Assembly (NCBI RefSeq): GCF_029227915.1
Contig: NC_079885.1
Coordinates: forward strand, 15,449,001-15,513,000
DNA length: 64,000 nucleotides
Direction: 5' to 3'
Source of the DNA: Hydractinia symbiolongicarpus
Lineage: Eukaryota > Cnidaria > Hydrozoa > Anthoathecata > Hydractiniidae
Shown: positions 47,598 to 60,110 of the stretch, piece by piece
Layout of the letters: every line of letters starts with the position of its first letter
Position numbering within the stretch: position 1 is the stretch's first letter
The notes under the pieces: generated by a model
What the model was told of the DNA's origin: nothing
Databases searched by the model: none
The model's input: the letters and a program-made list of their open reading frames with translations, nothing else
Position numbers and translations under genes: made by a program

Positions 47598-48047
47598 ATT
47601 GACTTTTTCACGTTACATTATTTATCATTACGACTGGGACGTATCTTTTTTACGCAATAGCCGCTGAGTAAATCAAGAAAGAGACATGATTAGAAGTTGC
47701 TTTCCCTTCAAAACGGCTACAATCTTGCTGCAATAAATGCGCCACGTCACAAATAAATGGATTACGAGCGTCAGACAAAGAAAATGGCGATGTAGTTACT
47801 TTGCTAATTAACTTTGTCATATGAAAATTAAGTCTGAAAGCACCCTAGATTTCCTTCGTTGGAACTTTTTACCGGAAATCTTAAAGCGCATTATTGTCGT
47901 AATTAATGGATAGCGCTTGAAATGAGCTTTCAAATGCACATAAACACGACCTATTTCGGATAATCCAGTCAAGAAATATGACCTTTAAAATTTAAACCAT
48001 TTTCGATGTAATGTGCTAATAAATCGTAGATATCTGCCCGTTTGTTT

Positions 48048-48166
48048 GTCTACGACCATACCACGATGAACACACCTGTTCTCGTCCGATCACGGAAGTT
48101 AAGCATCGTTGGGCCGGGATAGTACTTGGATGGGGGACCGCCTGGGAACTCCTGGTGTCGTAGGCT
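48048..48166 (+). rRNA. 5S: 5S rRNA, copy 85 (c106t)
   Basis: G-U at 69/106. The next spacer has lost one base (gatttattcg). Confidence 0.98.
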
Positions 48167-48615
48167 ATTGACTTTTTCACGTTACATTATTTATCATTAC
48201 GACTGGGACGTATCTTTTTTACGCAATAGCCGCTGAGTAAATCAAGAAAGAGACATGATTAGAAGTTGCTTTCCCTTCAAAACGGCTACAATCTTGCTGC
48301 AATAAATGCGCCACGTCGCAAATAAATGGATTACGAGCGTCAGACAAAGAAAATGGCGATGTAGTTACTTTGCTAATTAACTTTGTCATATGAAAATTAA
48401 GTCTGAAAGCACCCTAGATTTATTCGTTGGAACTTTTTACCGGAAATCTTAAAGCGCATTATTGTCGTAATTAATGAATAGCGCTTGAAATGAGCTTTCA
48501 AATGCACATAAACACGACCTATTTCGCATAATCCAGTCAAGAAATATGACCTTTAAAGTTTAAACCATTTTCGATGTAATGTGCTAATAAATCGTAGATA
48601 TCTGCCCGTTTGTTT

Positions 48616-48734
48616 GTCTACGACCATACCACGATGAACACACCTGTTCTCGTCAGATCACGGAAGTTAAGCATCGTTGGGCCGGGATAGTACTTGGATG
48701 GGGGACCGCCTGGGAACTCCCGGTGTCGTAGGCT
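48616..48734 (+). rRNA. 5S: 5S rRNA, copy 86 (c40a)
   Basis: Loop C change. The next spacer has gttgcattccc and a run of A8. Confidence 0.97.
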
Positions 48735-49184
48735 ATTGACTTTTTCACGTTACATTATTTATCATTACGACTGGGACGTATCTTTTTTACGCAATAGCCG
48801 CTGAGTAAATCAAGAAAGAGACATGATTAGAAGTTGCATTCCCTTCAAAACGGCTACAATCTTGCTGCAATAAATGCGCCACGTCGCAAATAAATGGATT
48901 ACGAGCGTCAGACAAAAAAAATGGCGATGTAGTTACTTTGCTAACTAACTTTGTCATATGAAAATTAAGTCTGAAAGCACCCTAGATTTCCTTCGTTGGA
49001 ACTTTTTACCGGAAATCTTAAAGCGCATTATTGTCGTAATTAATGGATAGCGCTTGAAATGAGCTTTCAAATGCACATAAACACGACCTATTTCGGATAA
49101 TCCAGTCAAGAAATATGACCTTTAAAATTTAAACCATTTTCGATGTAATGTGCTAATAAATCGTAGATATCTGCCCGTTTGTTT

Positions 49185-49303
49185 GTCTACGACCATACCA
49201 CGATGAACACACCTGTTCTCGTCCGATCACGGAAGTTAAGCATCGTTGGGCCGGGATAGTACTTGGATGGGGGACCGCCTGGGAACTCCTGGTGTCGTAG
49301 GCT
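49185..49303 (+). rRNA. 5S: 5S rRNA, copy 87 (c106t)
   Basis: First of the two-unit duplication 87-88 to 89-90. Confidence 0.98.
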
Positions 49304-49753
49304 ATTGACTTTTTCACGTTACATTATTTATCATTACGACTGGGACGTATCTTTTTTACGCAATAGCCGCTGAGTAAATCAAGAAAGAGACATGATTAGA
49401 AGTTGCTTTCCCTTCAAAACGGCTACAATCTTGCAGCATTAAATGCGCCACGTCGCAAATAAATGGATTACGAGCGTCAGACAAAGAAAATGGCGATGTA
49501 GTTACTTTGCTAATTAACTTTGTCATATGAAAATTAAGTCTGAAAGCACCCTAGATTTCCTTCGTTGGAACTTTTTACCGGAAATCTTAAAGCGCATGGT
49601 TTTCGTAAAGAATCGATAGCGCTTAAAAAGAGCTTTCAAATGCACATAAACACGACCTATTTCGGATGATCCAGTCAAGAAATATGACCTTTAAAGTTTG
49701 AACCATTTTCGATGTAATGTGCTAATAAATCGTAGATATCTGCCCGTTTGTGT

Positions 49754-49872
49754 GTCTACGACCATACCACGATGAACACACCTGTTCTCGTCCGATCACG
49801 GAAGTTAAGCATCCTCGGGCCGGGATAGTACTTGGATGGAGGACCGCCTGGGAACTCCCGGTGTCGTAGGCT
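49754..49872 (+). rRNA. 5S: 5S rRNA, copy 88 (g61c, t63c, g87a)
   Basis: Flank type c, but the downstream spacer is the aagaaagagacatgatt type, unlike other g61c copies: a crossover lies just after the gene. Confidence 0.95.
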
Positions 49873-50322
49873 ATTGACTTTTTCACGTTACATTATTTAT
49901 CATTACGACTGTGACGTATCTTTTTTACGCAATAGCCGCTGAGTAAATCAAGAAAGAGACATGATTAGAAGTTGCATTCCCTTCAAAACGGCTACAATCT
50001 TGCTGCAATAAATGCGCCACGTCGCAAATAAATGGATTACGAGCGTCAGACAAAAAAAATGGCGATGTAGTTACTTTGCTAACTAACTTTGTCATATGAA
50101 AATTAAGTCTGAAAGCACCCTAGATTTCCTTCGTTGGAACTTTTTACCGGAAATCTTAAAGCGCATTATTGTCGTAATTAATGGATAGCGCTTGAAATGA
50201 GATTTCAAATGCACATAAACACGACCTATTTCGGATAATCCAGTCAAGAAATATGACCTTTAAAATTTAAACCATTTTCGATGTAATGTGCTAATAAATC
50301 GTAGATATCTGCCCGTTTGATT

Positions 50323-50441
50323 GTCTACGACCATACCACGATGAACACACCTGTTCTCGTCCGATCACGGAAGTTAAGCATCGTTGGGCCGGGATAGTAC
50401 TTGGATGGGGGACCGCCTGGGAACTCCTGGTGTCGTAGGCT
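50323..50441 (+). rRNA. 5S: 5S rRNA, copy 89 (c106t)
   Basis: Duplicate of copy 87, 1138 bp away; the flank reads gtttgattg. Confidence 0.98.
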
Positions 50442-50891
50442 ATTGACTTTTTCACGTTACATTATTTATCATTACGACTGGGACGTATCTTTTTTACGCA
50501 ATAGCCGCTGAGTAAATCAAGAAAGAGACATGATTAGAAGTTGCTTTCCCTTCAAAACGGCTACAATCTTGCAGCATTAAATGCGCCACGTCGCAAATAA
50601 ATGGATTACGAGCGTCAGACAAAGAAAATGGCGATGTAGTTACTTTGCTAATTAACTTTGTCATATGAAAATTAAGTCTGAAAGCACCCTAGATTTCCTT
50701 CGTTGGAACTTTTTACCGGAAATCTTAAAGCGCATGGTTGTCGTAAAGAATCGATAGCGCTTAAAAAGAGCTTTCAAATGCACATAAACACGACCTATTT
50801 CGGATGATCCAGTCAAGAAATATGACCTTTAAAGTTTGAACCATTTTCGATGTAATGTGCTAATAAATCGTAGATATCTGCCCGTTTGTGT

Positions 50892-51010
50892 GTCTACGAC
50901 CATACCACGATGAACACACCTGTTCTTCTCCGATCACGGAAGTTAAGCATCCTCGGGCCGAGATAGTACTTGGATGGAGGACCGCCTGGGAACTCCCGGT
51001 GTCGTAGGCT
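50892..51010 (+). rRNA. 5S: 5S rRNA, copy 90 (c36t, g37c, g61c, t63c, g70a, g87a), likely pseudogene
   Basis: Six changes: loop C altered at 36-37, helix II pair 17/61 and helix V pair 70/105 broken, helix IV loop changed. Flank type c. Confidence 0.9.
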
Positions 51011-51460
51011 ATTGACTTTTTCACGTTACATTATTTATCATTACGACTGTGACGTATCTTTTTTACGCAATAGCCGCTGAGTAAATCAAGTAAGGGACAT
51101 CATTAGAAGTTTCTTTCCCTTCAAAAGGGCTACGATCTGGCAGCATTAAATGCACCACGTCGCAAATGAATGGATTACGAGCGTCAGACAAAGAGAATGG
51201 CGATGTAGCTAATTTGCTAATTAACTTTGTCATATGAAAATTAAGTCTGAAAGTACCCTAGATTGCCTTCGTTGGAACTTTTTACCGGAAATCTTAAAGC
51301 GCATGGTTGTCGTAATTAATGGATAGCGCTTGAAATGAGCTTTCAAATGCACATAAACACGACCTATTTCGGATGATCCAGTCAAGAAATATGACCTTTA
51401 AAATTTAAACCATTTTCGATGTAATGTGCTAATAAATCGTAGATATCTGCCCGTTTGTTT

Positions 51461-51579
51461 GTCTACGACCATACCACGATGAACACACCTGTTCTCGTCC
51501 GATCACGGAAGTTAAGCATCGTTGGGCCGGGATAGTACTTGGATGGGGGACCGCCTGGGAACTCCTGGTGTCGTAGGCT
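51461..51579 (+). rRNA. 5S: 5S rRNA, copy 91 (c106t)
   Basis: G-U at 69/106; counterpart of copy 97. Confidence 0.98.
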
Positions 51580-52029
51580 ATTGACTTTTTCACGTTACAT
51601 TATTTATCATTACGACTGGGACGTATCTTTTTTACGCAATAGCCGCTGAGTAAATCAAGAAAGAGACATGATTAGAAGTTGCTTTCCCTTCAAAACGGCT
51701 ACAATCTTGCTGCAATAAATGCGCCACGTCGCAAATAAATGGATTACGAGCGTCAGACAAAGAAAATGGCGATGTAGTTACTTTGCTAATTAACTTTGTC
51801 ATATGAAAATTAAGTCTGAAAGTACCCTAGATTGCCTTCGTTGGAACTTTTTACCGGAAATCTTAAAGCGCATTATTGTCGTAATTAATATATAGCGCTT
51901 GAAACGAGCTTTCAAATGCACATAAACACAACCTTTTTCGGATAATCCAGTCAAGAAATATGACCTTTAAAATTTAAACCATTTTTGATGTAATGTGCTA
52001 ATAAATCGTAGATATCTGCCCGTTTGTTT

Positions 52030-52148
52030 GTCTACGACCATACCACGATGAACACACCTGTTCTCGTCCGATCACGGAAGTTAAGCATCGTTGGGCCGGG
52101 ATAGTACTTGGATGGGGGACCGCCTGGGAACTCCCGGTGTCGTAGGCT
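52030..52148 (+). rRNA. 5S: 5S rRNA, copy 92 (consensus)
   Basis: Exact consensus; the upstream spacer has attaatatatagcg. Confidence 0.98.
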
Positions 52149-52598
52149 ATTGACTTTTTCACGTTACATTATTTATCATTAGGACTGGGACGTATCTTTT
52201 TTACGCAATAGCCGCTGAGTAAATCAAGAAAGAGACATGATTAGAATTTGCTTTCCCTTCAAAACGGCTACAATCTTGCTGCAATAAATGCGCCACGTCG
52301 CAAATAAATGGATTACGAGCGTCAGACAAAGAAAATGGCGATGTAGTTACTTTGCTAATTAACTTTGTCATATGAAAATTAAGTCTGAAAGTACCCTAGA
52401 TTGCCTTCGTTGGAACTTTTTACCGGAAATCTTAAAGCGCATTATTGTCGTAATTAATATATAGCGCTTGAAACGAGCTTTCAAATGCACATAAACACAA
52501 CCTTTTTCGGATAATCCAGTCAAGAAATATGACCTTTAAAATTTAAACCATTTTTGATGTAATGTGCTAATAAATCGTAGATATCTGCCCGTTTGTTT

Positions 52599-52717
52599 GT
52601 CTACGACCATACCACGATGAACACACCTGTTCTCGTCCGATCACGGAAGTTAAGCATCGTTGGGCCGGGATAGTACTTGGATGGGGGACCGCCTGGGAAC
52701 TCCCGGTGTCGTAGGCT
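52599..52717 (+). rRNA. 5S: 5S rRNA, copy 93 (consensus)
   Basis: Its unit repeats the copy 92 unit with no difference that I found. Confidence 0.98.
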
Positions 52718-53166
52718 ATTGACTTTTTCACGTTACATTATTTATCATTAGGACTGGGACGTATCTTTTTTACGCAATAGCCGCTGAGTAAATCAAGAAA
52801 GAGACATGATTAGAATTTGCTTTCCCTTCAAAACGGCTACAATCTTGCTGCAATAAATGCGCCACGTCGCAAATAAATGGATTACGAGCGTCAGACAAAG
52901 AAAATGGCGATGTAGTTCATTGCTAATTAACTTTGTCATATGAAAATTAAGTCTGAAAGCACCCTAGATTTCCTTCGTTGGAACTTTTTACCAGAAATCT
53001 TAAAGCGCATGGTTGTCGTAAAGAATCGATAGCGCTTAAAAAGAGCTTTCAAATGCACATAAACACGACCTATTTCGGATGATCCAGTCAAGAAATATGA
53101 CCTTTAAAGTGTGAACCATTTTCGATGTAATGTGCTAATAAATCGTAGATATCTGCCCCTTTGTGT

Positions 53167-53285
53167 GTCTACGACCATACCACGATGAACACACCTGTTC
53201 TCGTCCGATCACGGAAGTTAAGCATCGTTGGGCCGGGATAGTACTTGGATGGGGGACCGCCTGGTAACTCCCGGTGTCGTAGGCT
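53167..53285 (+). rRNA. 5S: 5S rRNA, copy 94 (g99t)
   Basis: g99t is beside loop E. Flank type b. The upstream spacer has gtagttcattgct, one base short. Confidence 0.96.
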
Positions 53286-53735
53286 ATTGACTTTTTCACG
53301 TTACATTATTTATCATTACGACTGTGACGTATCTTTTTTACGCAATAGCCGCTGAGTAAATCAAGAAAGACACATGATTAGAAGTTGCTTTCCCTTCAAA
53401 ACGGCTACAATCTTGCTGCAATAAATGCGCCACGTCGCAAATAAATGGATTACGAGCGTCAGACAAAGAAAATGGCGATGTAGTTACTTTGCTAATTAAC
53501 TTTGTCATATGAAAATTAAGTCTGAAAGCACCCTAGATTTCCTTCGTTGGAACTTTTTACCGGAAATCTTAAAGCGCATTATTGTCGTAATTAATGGATA
53601 GCGCTTGAAATGAGCTTTCAAATGCACATAAACACGACCTATTTCGGATAATCCAGTCAAGAAATATGACCTTTAAAATTTAAACCATTTTCGATGTAAT
53701 GTGCTAATAAATCGTAGATATCTGCCCGTTTGTTT

Positions 53736-53854
53736 GTCTACGACTATACCACGATGAACACACCTGTTCTCGTCCGATCACGGAAGTTAAGCATCGTTGG
53801 GCCGGGATAGTACTTGGATGGGGGACCGCCTGGGAACTCCTGGTGTCGTAGGCT
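53736..53854 (+). rRNA. 5S: 5S rRNA, copy 95 (c10t, c106t)
   Basis: c10t is in loop A. Confidence 0.97.
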
Positions 53855-54304
53855 ATTGACTTTTTCACGTTACATTATTTATCATTACGACTGGGACGTA
53901 TCTTTTTTACGCAATAGCCGCTGAGTAAATCAAGAAAGAGACATGATTAGAAGTTGCTTTCCCTTCAAAACGGCTACAATCTTGCAGCATTAAATGCGCC
54001 ACGTCGCAAATAAATGGATTACGAGCGTCAGACAAAAAAAATGGCGATGTAGTTACTTTGCTAACTAACTTTGTCATATGAAAATTAAGTCTGAAAGCAC
54101 CCTAGATTTCCTTCGTTGGAACTTTTTACTGGAAATCTTAAAGCGCATGGTTGTCGTAAAGAATCGATAGCGCTTAAAAAGATCTTTTAAATGCACATAA
54201 ACACGACCTATTTCGGATGATCCAGTCAAGAAATATGACCTTTAAAGTTTGAACCATTTTCGATGTAATGTGCTAATAAATCGTAGATATCTGCCCGTTT
54301 GTGT

Positions 54305-54423
54305 GTCTACGACCATACCACGATGAACACACCTGTTCTCGTCCGATCACGGAAGTTAAGCATCGTTGGGCCGGGATAGTACTTGGATGGGGGACCGCCT
54401 GGGAACTCCCGGTGTCGTAGGCT
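54305..54423 (+). rRNA. 5S: 5S rRNA, copy 96 (consensus), recombinant unit
   Basis: Consensus gene with flank type c and the aagtaagggacatcatt downstream spacer that normally surround g61c copies. Probably a conversion limited to the gene. Confidence 0.97.
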
Positions 54424-54873
54424 ATTGACTTTTTCACGTTACATTATTTATCATTACGACTGTGACGTATCTTTTTTACGCAATAGCCGCTGAGTAAATC
54501 AAGTAAGGGACATCATTAGAAGTTTCTTTCCCTTCAAAAGGGCTACGATCTGGCAGCATTAAATGCGCCTCGTAGCAAATGAATTGATTACGAGCGTCAG
54601 ACAAAGAGAATGGCGATGTAGCTAATTTGCTAATTAACTTTGTCATATGAAAATTAAGTCTGAAAGTACCCTACATTGCCTTCGTTGGAACTTTTTACCG
54701 GAAATCTTAAAGCGCATGGTTGTCGTAATTAATGGATAGCGCTTGAAATGAGCTTTCAAATGCACATAAACACGACCTATTTCGGATGATCCAGTCAAGA
54801 AATATGACCTTTAAAATTTAAACCATTTTCGATGTAATGTGCTAATAAATCGTAGATATCTGCCCGTTTGTTT

Positions 54874-54992
54874 GTCTACGACCATACCACGATGAACACA
54901 CCTGTTCTCGTCCGATCACGGAAGTTAAGCATCGTTGGGCCGGGATAGTACTTGGATGGGGGACCGCCTGGGAACTCCTGGTGTCGTAGGCT
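54874..54992 (+). rRNA. 5S: 5S rRNA, copy 97 (c106t)
   Basis: Counterpart of copy 91, 3413 bp away. Confidence 0.98.
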
Positions 54993-55442
54993 ATTGACTT
55001 TTTCACGTTACATTATTTATCATTACGACTGGGACGTATCTTTTTTACGCAATAGCCGCTGAGTAAATCAAGAAAGAGACATGATTAGAAGTTGCTTTCC
55101 CTTCAAAACGGCTACAACCTTGCTGCAATAAATGCGCCACGTCGCAAATAAATGGATTACGAGCGTCAGACAAAGAAAATGGCGATGTAGTTACTTTGCT
55201 AATTAACTTTGTCATATGAAAATTAAGTCTGAAAGTACCCTAGATTGCCTTCGTTGGAACTTTTTACCGGAAATCTTAAAGCGCATTATTGTCGTAATTA
55301 ATATATAGCGCTTGAAACGAGCTTTCAAATGCACATAAACACAACCTTTTTCGGATAATCCAGTAAAGAAATATGACCTTTAAAAATTAAACCATTTTTG
55401 ATGTAATGTGCTAATAAATCGTAGATATCTGCCCGTTTGTTT

Positions 55443-55561
55443 GTCTACGACCATACCACGATGAACACACCTGTTCTCGTCCGATCACGGAAGTTAAGCA
55501 TCGTTGGGCCGGGATAGTACTTGGATGGGGGACCGCCTGGGAACTCCCGGTGTCGTAGGCT
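55443..55561 (+). rRNA. 5S: 5S rRNA, copy 98 (consensus)
   Basis: Counterpart of copies 92 and 93. Confidence 0.98.
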
Positions 55562-56010
55562 ATTGACTTTTTCACGTTACATTATTTATCATTAGGACTG
55601 GGACGTATCTTTTTTACGCAATAGCGGCTGAGTAAATCAAGAAAGAGACATGATTAGAATTTGCTTTCCCTTCAAAACGGCTACAATCTTGCTGCAATAA
55701 ATGCGCCACGTCGCAAATAAATGGATTACGAGCGTCAGACAAAGAAAATGGCGATGTAGTTCATTGCTAATTAACTTTGTCATATGAAAATTAAGTCTGA
55801 AAGCACCCTAGATTTCCTTCGTTGGAACTTTTTACCGGAAATCTTAAAGCGCATGGTTGTCGTGAAGAATCGATAGCGCTTAAAAAGAGCTTTCAAATGC
55901 ACATAAACACGACCTATTTCGGATGATCCAGTCAAGAAATATGACCTTTAAAGTGTGAACCATTTTCGATGTAATGTGCTAATAAATCGTAGATATCTGC
56001 CCCTTTGTGT

Positions 56011-56129
56011 GTCTACGACCATACCACGATGAACACACCTGTTCTCGTCCGATCACGGAAGTTAAGCATCGTTGGGCCGGGATAGTACTTGGATGGGGGA
56101 CCGCCTGGGAACTCCCGGTGTCGTAGGCT
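56011..56129 (+). rRNA. 5S: 5S rRNA, copy 99 (consensus)
   Basis: Counterpart of copy 94 with the same one-base upstream deletion, without g99t. Flank type b. Confidence 0.98.
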
Positions 56130-56579
56130 ATTGACTTTTTCACGTTACATTATTTATCATTACGACTGGGACGTATCTTTTTTACGCAATAGCCGCTGAG
56201 TAAATCAAGAAAGAGACATGATTAGAAGTTGCATTCCCTTCAAAACGGCTACAATCTTGCTGCAATAAATGCGCCACGTCGCAAATAAATGGATTACGAG
56301 CGTCAGACAAAAAAAATGGCGATGTAGTTACTTTGCTAACTAACTTTGTCATATGAATATTAAGTCTGAAAGCACCCTAGATTTCCTTCGTTGGAACTTT
56401 TTACCGGAAATCTTAAAGCGCATTATTGTCGTAATTAATGGATAGCGCTTGAAATGAGCTTTCAAATGCACATAAACACGACCTATTTCGGATAATCCAG
56501 TCAAGAAATATGACCTTTAAAATTTAAACCATTTTCGATGTAATGTGCTAATAAATCGTAGATATCTGCCCGTTTGTTT

Positions 56580-56698
56580 GTCTACGACCATACCACGATG
56601 AACACACCTGTTCTCGTCCGATCACGGAAGTTAAGCATCGTTGGGCCGGGATAGTACTTGGATGGGGGACCGCCTGGGAACTCCTGGTGTCGTAGGCT
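56580..56698 (+). rRNA. 5S: 5S rRNA, copy 100 (c106t)
   Basis: G-U at 69/106; counterpart of copy 95. Confidence 0.98.
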
Positions 56699-57148
56699 AT
56701 TGACTTTTTCACGTTACATTATTTATCATTACGACTGGGACGTATCTTTTTTACGCAATAGCCGCTGAGTAAATCAAGAAAGAGACATGATTAGAAGTTG
56801 CTTTCCCTTCAAAACGGCTACAATCTTGCTGCAATAAATGCGCCACGTCGCAAATAAATGGATTACGAGCGTCAGACAAAGAAAATGGCGATGTAGTTAC
56901 TTTGCTAATTAACTTTGTCATATGAAAATTAAGTCTGAAAGCACCCTAGATTTCCTTCGTTGGAACTTTTTACCGGAAATCTTAAAGCGCATGGTTGTCG
57001 TAATTAATGGATAGCGCTTGAAATGAGCTTTCAAATGCACATAAACACGACCTATTTCGGATGATCCAGTCAAGAAATATGACCTTTAAAGTTTGAACCA
57101 TTTTCGATGTAATGTGCTAATAAATCGTAGATATCTGCCCGTTTGTGT

Positions 57149-57267
57149 GTCTACGACCATACCACGATGAATACACCTGTTCTCGTCCGATCACGGAAGT
57201 TAAGCATCCTCGGGCCGGGATAGTACTTGGATGGAGGACCGCCTGGGAACTCCCGGTGTCGTAGGCT
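57149..57267 (+). rRNA. 5S: 5S rRNA, copy 101 (c24t, g61c, t63c, g87a)
   Basis: Loop B change plus the g61c class changes. Flank type c. Confidence 0.95.
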
Positions 57268-57717
57268 ATTGACTTTTTCACGTTACATTATTTATCATTA
57301 CGACTGTGACGTATCTTTTTTACGCAATAGCCGCTGAGTAAATCAAGTAAGGGACATCATTAGAAGTTTCTTTCCCTTCAAAAGGGCTACGATCTGGCAG
57401 CATTAAATGCGCCACGTCGCAAATGAATGGATTACGAGCGTCAGACAGAGAGAATGGCGATGTAGCTAATTTGCTAATTAACTTTGTCATATTAAAATTA
57501 AGTCTGAAAGTACCCTAGATTGCCTTCGTTTGAACTTTTTACCAGAAATCTTAAAGCGCATGGTTGTCGTAATTAATGGATAGCGCTTGAAATGAGCTTT
57601 CAAATGCACATAAACACGACCTATTTCGGATGATCCAGCCAAGAAATATGACCTTTAAAATTTAAACCATTTTCGATGTAATGTGCTAATAAATCGTAGA
57701 TATCTGCCCGTTTGTTT

Positions 57718-57835
57718 GTCTACGACCATACCACGATGAACACACCTGTTCTCGTCCGATCACGGAAGTTAAGCATCGTTGGGCCGGATAGTACTTGGAT
57801 GGGGGACCGCCTGGGATCTCCTGGTGTCGTAGGCT
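57718..57835 (+). rRNA. 5S: 5S rRNA, copy 102 (118 nt; one G lost in 69-71, a101t, c106t), likely damaged
   Basis: Helix V loses one G and loop E is changed. Copied as copy 106. Confidence 0.92.
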
Positions 57836-58285
57836 ATTGACTTTTTCACGTTACATTGTTAATCATTACGACTGGGACGTATCTTTTTTACGCAATAGCC
57901 GCTGAGTAAATCAAGAAAGAGACATGATTAGAAGTTGCTTTCCCTTCAAAACGGCTACAATCTTGCTGCAATAAATGCGCCACGTCGCAAATGAATGGAT
58001 TACGAGCGTCAGACAAAGAAAATGGCGATGTAGCTAATTTGCTAATTAACTTTGTCATATGAAAATTAAGTCTGAAAGTACCCTAGATTGCCTTCGTTGG
58101 AACTTTTTACCGGAAATCTTAAAGCGCATGGTTGTCGTAATTAATGGATAGCGCTTGAAATGAGCTTTCAAATGCACATAAACACGACCTATTTCGGATG
58201 ATCCAGTCAATAAATATGACCTTTAAAGTTTAAACCATTTTCGATGTAATGTGCTAATAAATCGTAGATATCTGCCCGTTTGTTT

Positions 58286-58404
58286 GTTTACGACCATACC
58301 ACGATGAACACACCTGTTCTCGTCCGATCACGGAAGTTAAGCATCGTCGGGCCGGGATAGTACTTGGATGGGGGACCGCCTGGGAACTCCCAGTGTCGTA
58401 GGCT
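58286..58404 (+). rRNA. 5S: 5S rRNA, copy 103 (c3t, t63c, g107a)
   Basis: g107a breaks C68-G107 in helix V. Confidence 0.95.
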
Positions 58405-58854
58405 ATTGACTTTTTCACGTTACATTATTTATCATTACGACTGTGACGTATCTTTTTTACGAAATAGCCGCTGAGTAAATCAAGAAAGAGACATGATTAG
58501 AAGTTGCTTTCCCTTCAAAACGGCTACAATCTTGCTGCAATAAATGCGCCACGTCGCAAATGAATGGATTACGAGCGTCAGACAAAGAAAATGGCGATGT
58601 AGTTACTTTGCTAATTAACTTTGTCATATGAAAATTAAGTCTGAAAGCACCCTAGATTTCCTTCGTTGGAACTTTTTACCGGAAATCTTAAAGCGCATTA
58701 TTGTCGTAATTAATGGATAGCGCTTGAAATGAGCTTTCAAATGCACATAAACACGACCTATTTCGGATAATCCAGTCAAGAAATATGACCGTTAAAATTT
58801 AAACCATTTTCGATGTAATGTGCTAATAAATCGTAGATATCTGCCCGTTTGTTT

Positions 58855-58973
58855 GTCTACGACCATACCACGATGAACACACCTGTTCTCGTCCGATCAC
58901 GGAAGTTCAGCATCGTTGGGCCGGGATAGTACTTGGATGGGGGACCGCCTGGGAACTCCTGGTGTCGTAGGCT
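58855..58973 (+). rRNA. 5S: 5S rRNA, copy 104 (a54c, c106t)
   Basis: a54c is in the A-box region and loop B. Confidence 0.96.
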
Positions 58974-59423
58974 ATTGACTTTTTCACGTTACATTATTTA
59001 TCATTACGACTGGGACGTATCTTTTTTACGCAATAGCCGCTGAGTAAATCAAGAAAGAGACATGATTAGAAGTTGCTTTCCCTTCAAAACGGCTACAATC
59101 TTGCTGCAATAAATGCGCCACGTCGCAAATAAATGGATTACGAGCGTCAGACAAAGAAAATGGCGATGTAGTTACTTTGCTAATTAACTTTGTCATATGA
59201 AAATTAAGTCTGAAAGCACCCTAGATTTCCTTCGTTGGAACTTTTTACCGGAAATCTTAAAGCGCATGGTTGTCGTAAAGAATCGATAGCGCTTAAAAAG
59301 AGCTTTCAAATGCACATAAACACGACCTATTTCGGATGATCCAGTCAAGAAATATGACCTTTAAAATTTAAACCATTTTCGATGTAATGTGCTAATAAAT
59401 CGTAGATATCTGCCCGTTTGTTT

Positions 59424-59542
59424 GTCTACGACCATACCACGATGAACACACCTGTTCTCGTCCGATCACGGAAGTTAAGCATCGTTGGGCCAGGATAGTA
59501 CTTGGATGGGGGACCGCCTGGGAACTCCTGGTGTCGTAGGCT
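59424..59542 (+). rRNA. 5S: 5S rRNA, copy 105 (g69a, c106t), compensated pair
   Basis: A69-U106 pair, as in copies 37 and 109. Confidence 0.97.
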
Positions 59543-59992
59543 ATTGACTTTTTCACGTTACATTATTTATCATTACGACTGGGACGTATCTTTTTTACGC
59601 AATAGCCGCTGAGTAAATCAAGAAAGAGACATGATTAGAAGTTGCTTTCCCTTCAAAACGGCTACAATCTTGCTGCAATAAATGCGCCACGTCGCAAATA
59701 AATGGATTACGAGCGTCAGACAAAGAAAAGGGCGATGTAGTTACTTTGCTAATTAACTTTGTCATATGAAAATTAAGTCTGAAAGCACCCTAGATTTCCT
59801 TCGTTGGAACTTTTTACCGAAAATCTTAAAGCGCATGGTTGTCGTAATTAATGGATAGCGCTTGAAATGAGCTTTCAAATGCACATAAACACGACCTATT
59901 TCGGATGATCCAGTCAAGAAATATGACCTTTAAAATTTAAACCATTTTCGATGTAATGTGCTAATAAATCGTAGATATCTGCCCGTTTGTTT

Positions 59993-60110
59993 GTCTACGA
60001 CCATACCACGATGAACACACCTGTTCTCGTCCGATCACGGAAGTTAAGCATCGTTGGGCCGGATAGTACTTGGATGGGGGACCGCCTGGGATCTCCTGGT
60101 GTCGTAGGCT
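59993..60110 (+). rRNA. 5S: 5S rRNA, copy 106 (118 nt; one G lost in 69-71, a101t, c106t), likely damaged
   Basis: Duplicate of copy 102, 2275 bp away. Confidence 0.92.

Larger units (their letters stand above)
48800..51010 (+). repeat. Two-unit duplication, offset 1138 bp (copies 87-88 and 89-90)
   Basis: The rare spacer marks gttgcattccc, A8 and gctaactaac precede both copy 87 and copy 89, followed in each case by a g61c copy. Confidence 0.85.
51461..57267 (+). repeat. Five- to six-unit duplication (copies 91-96 and 97-101)
   Basis: The series is T106, attaatatatag spacer with consensus gene, gtagttcattgct spacer with flank type b, T106, then flank type c. It appears twice. The offset is 3413 bp at the start and 2844 bp later, because the first block has one extra unit (copies 92 and 93 are alike). 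Confidence 0.85.
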
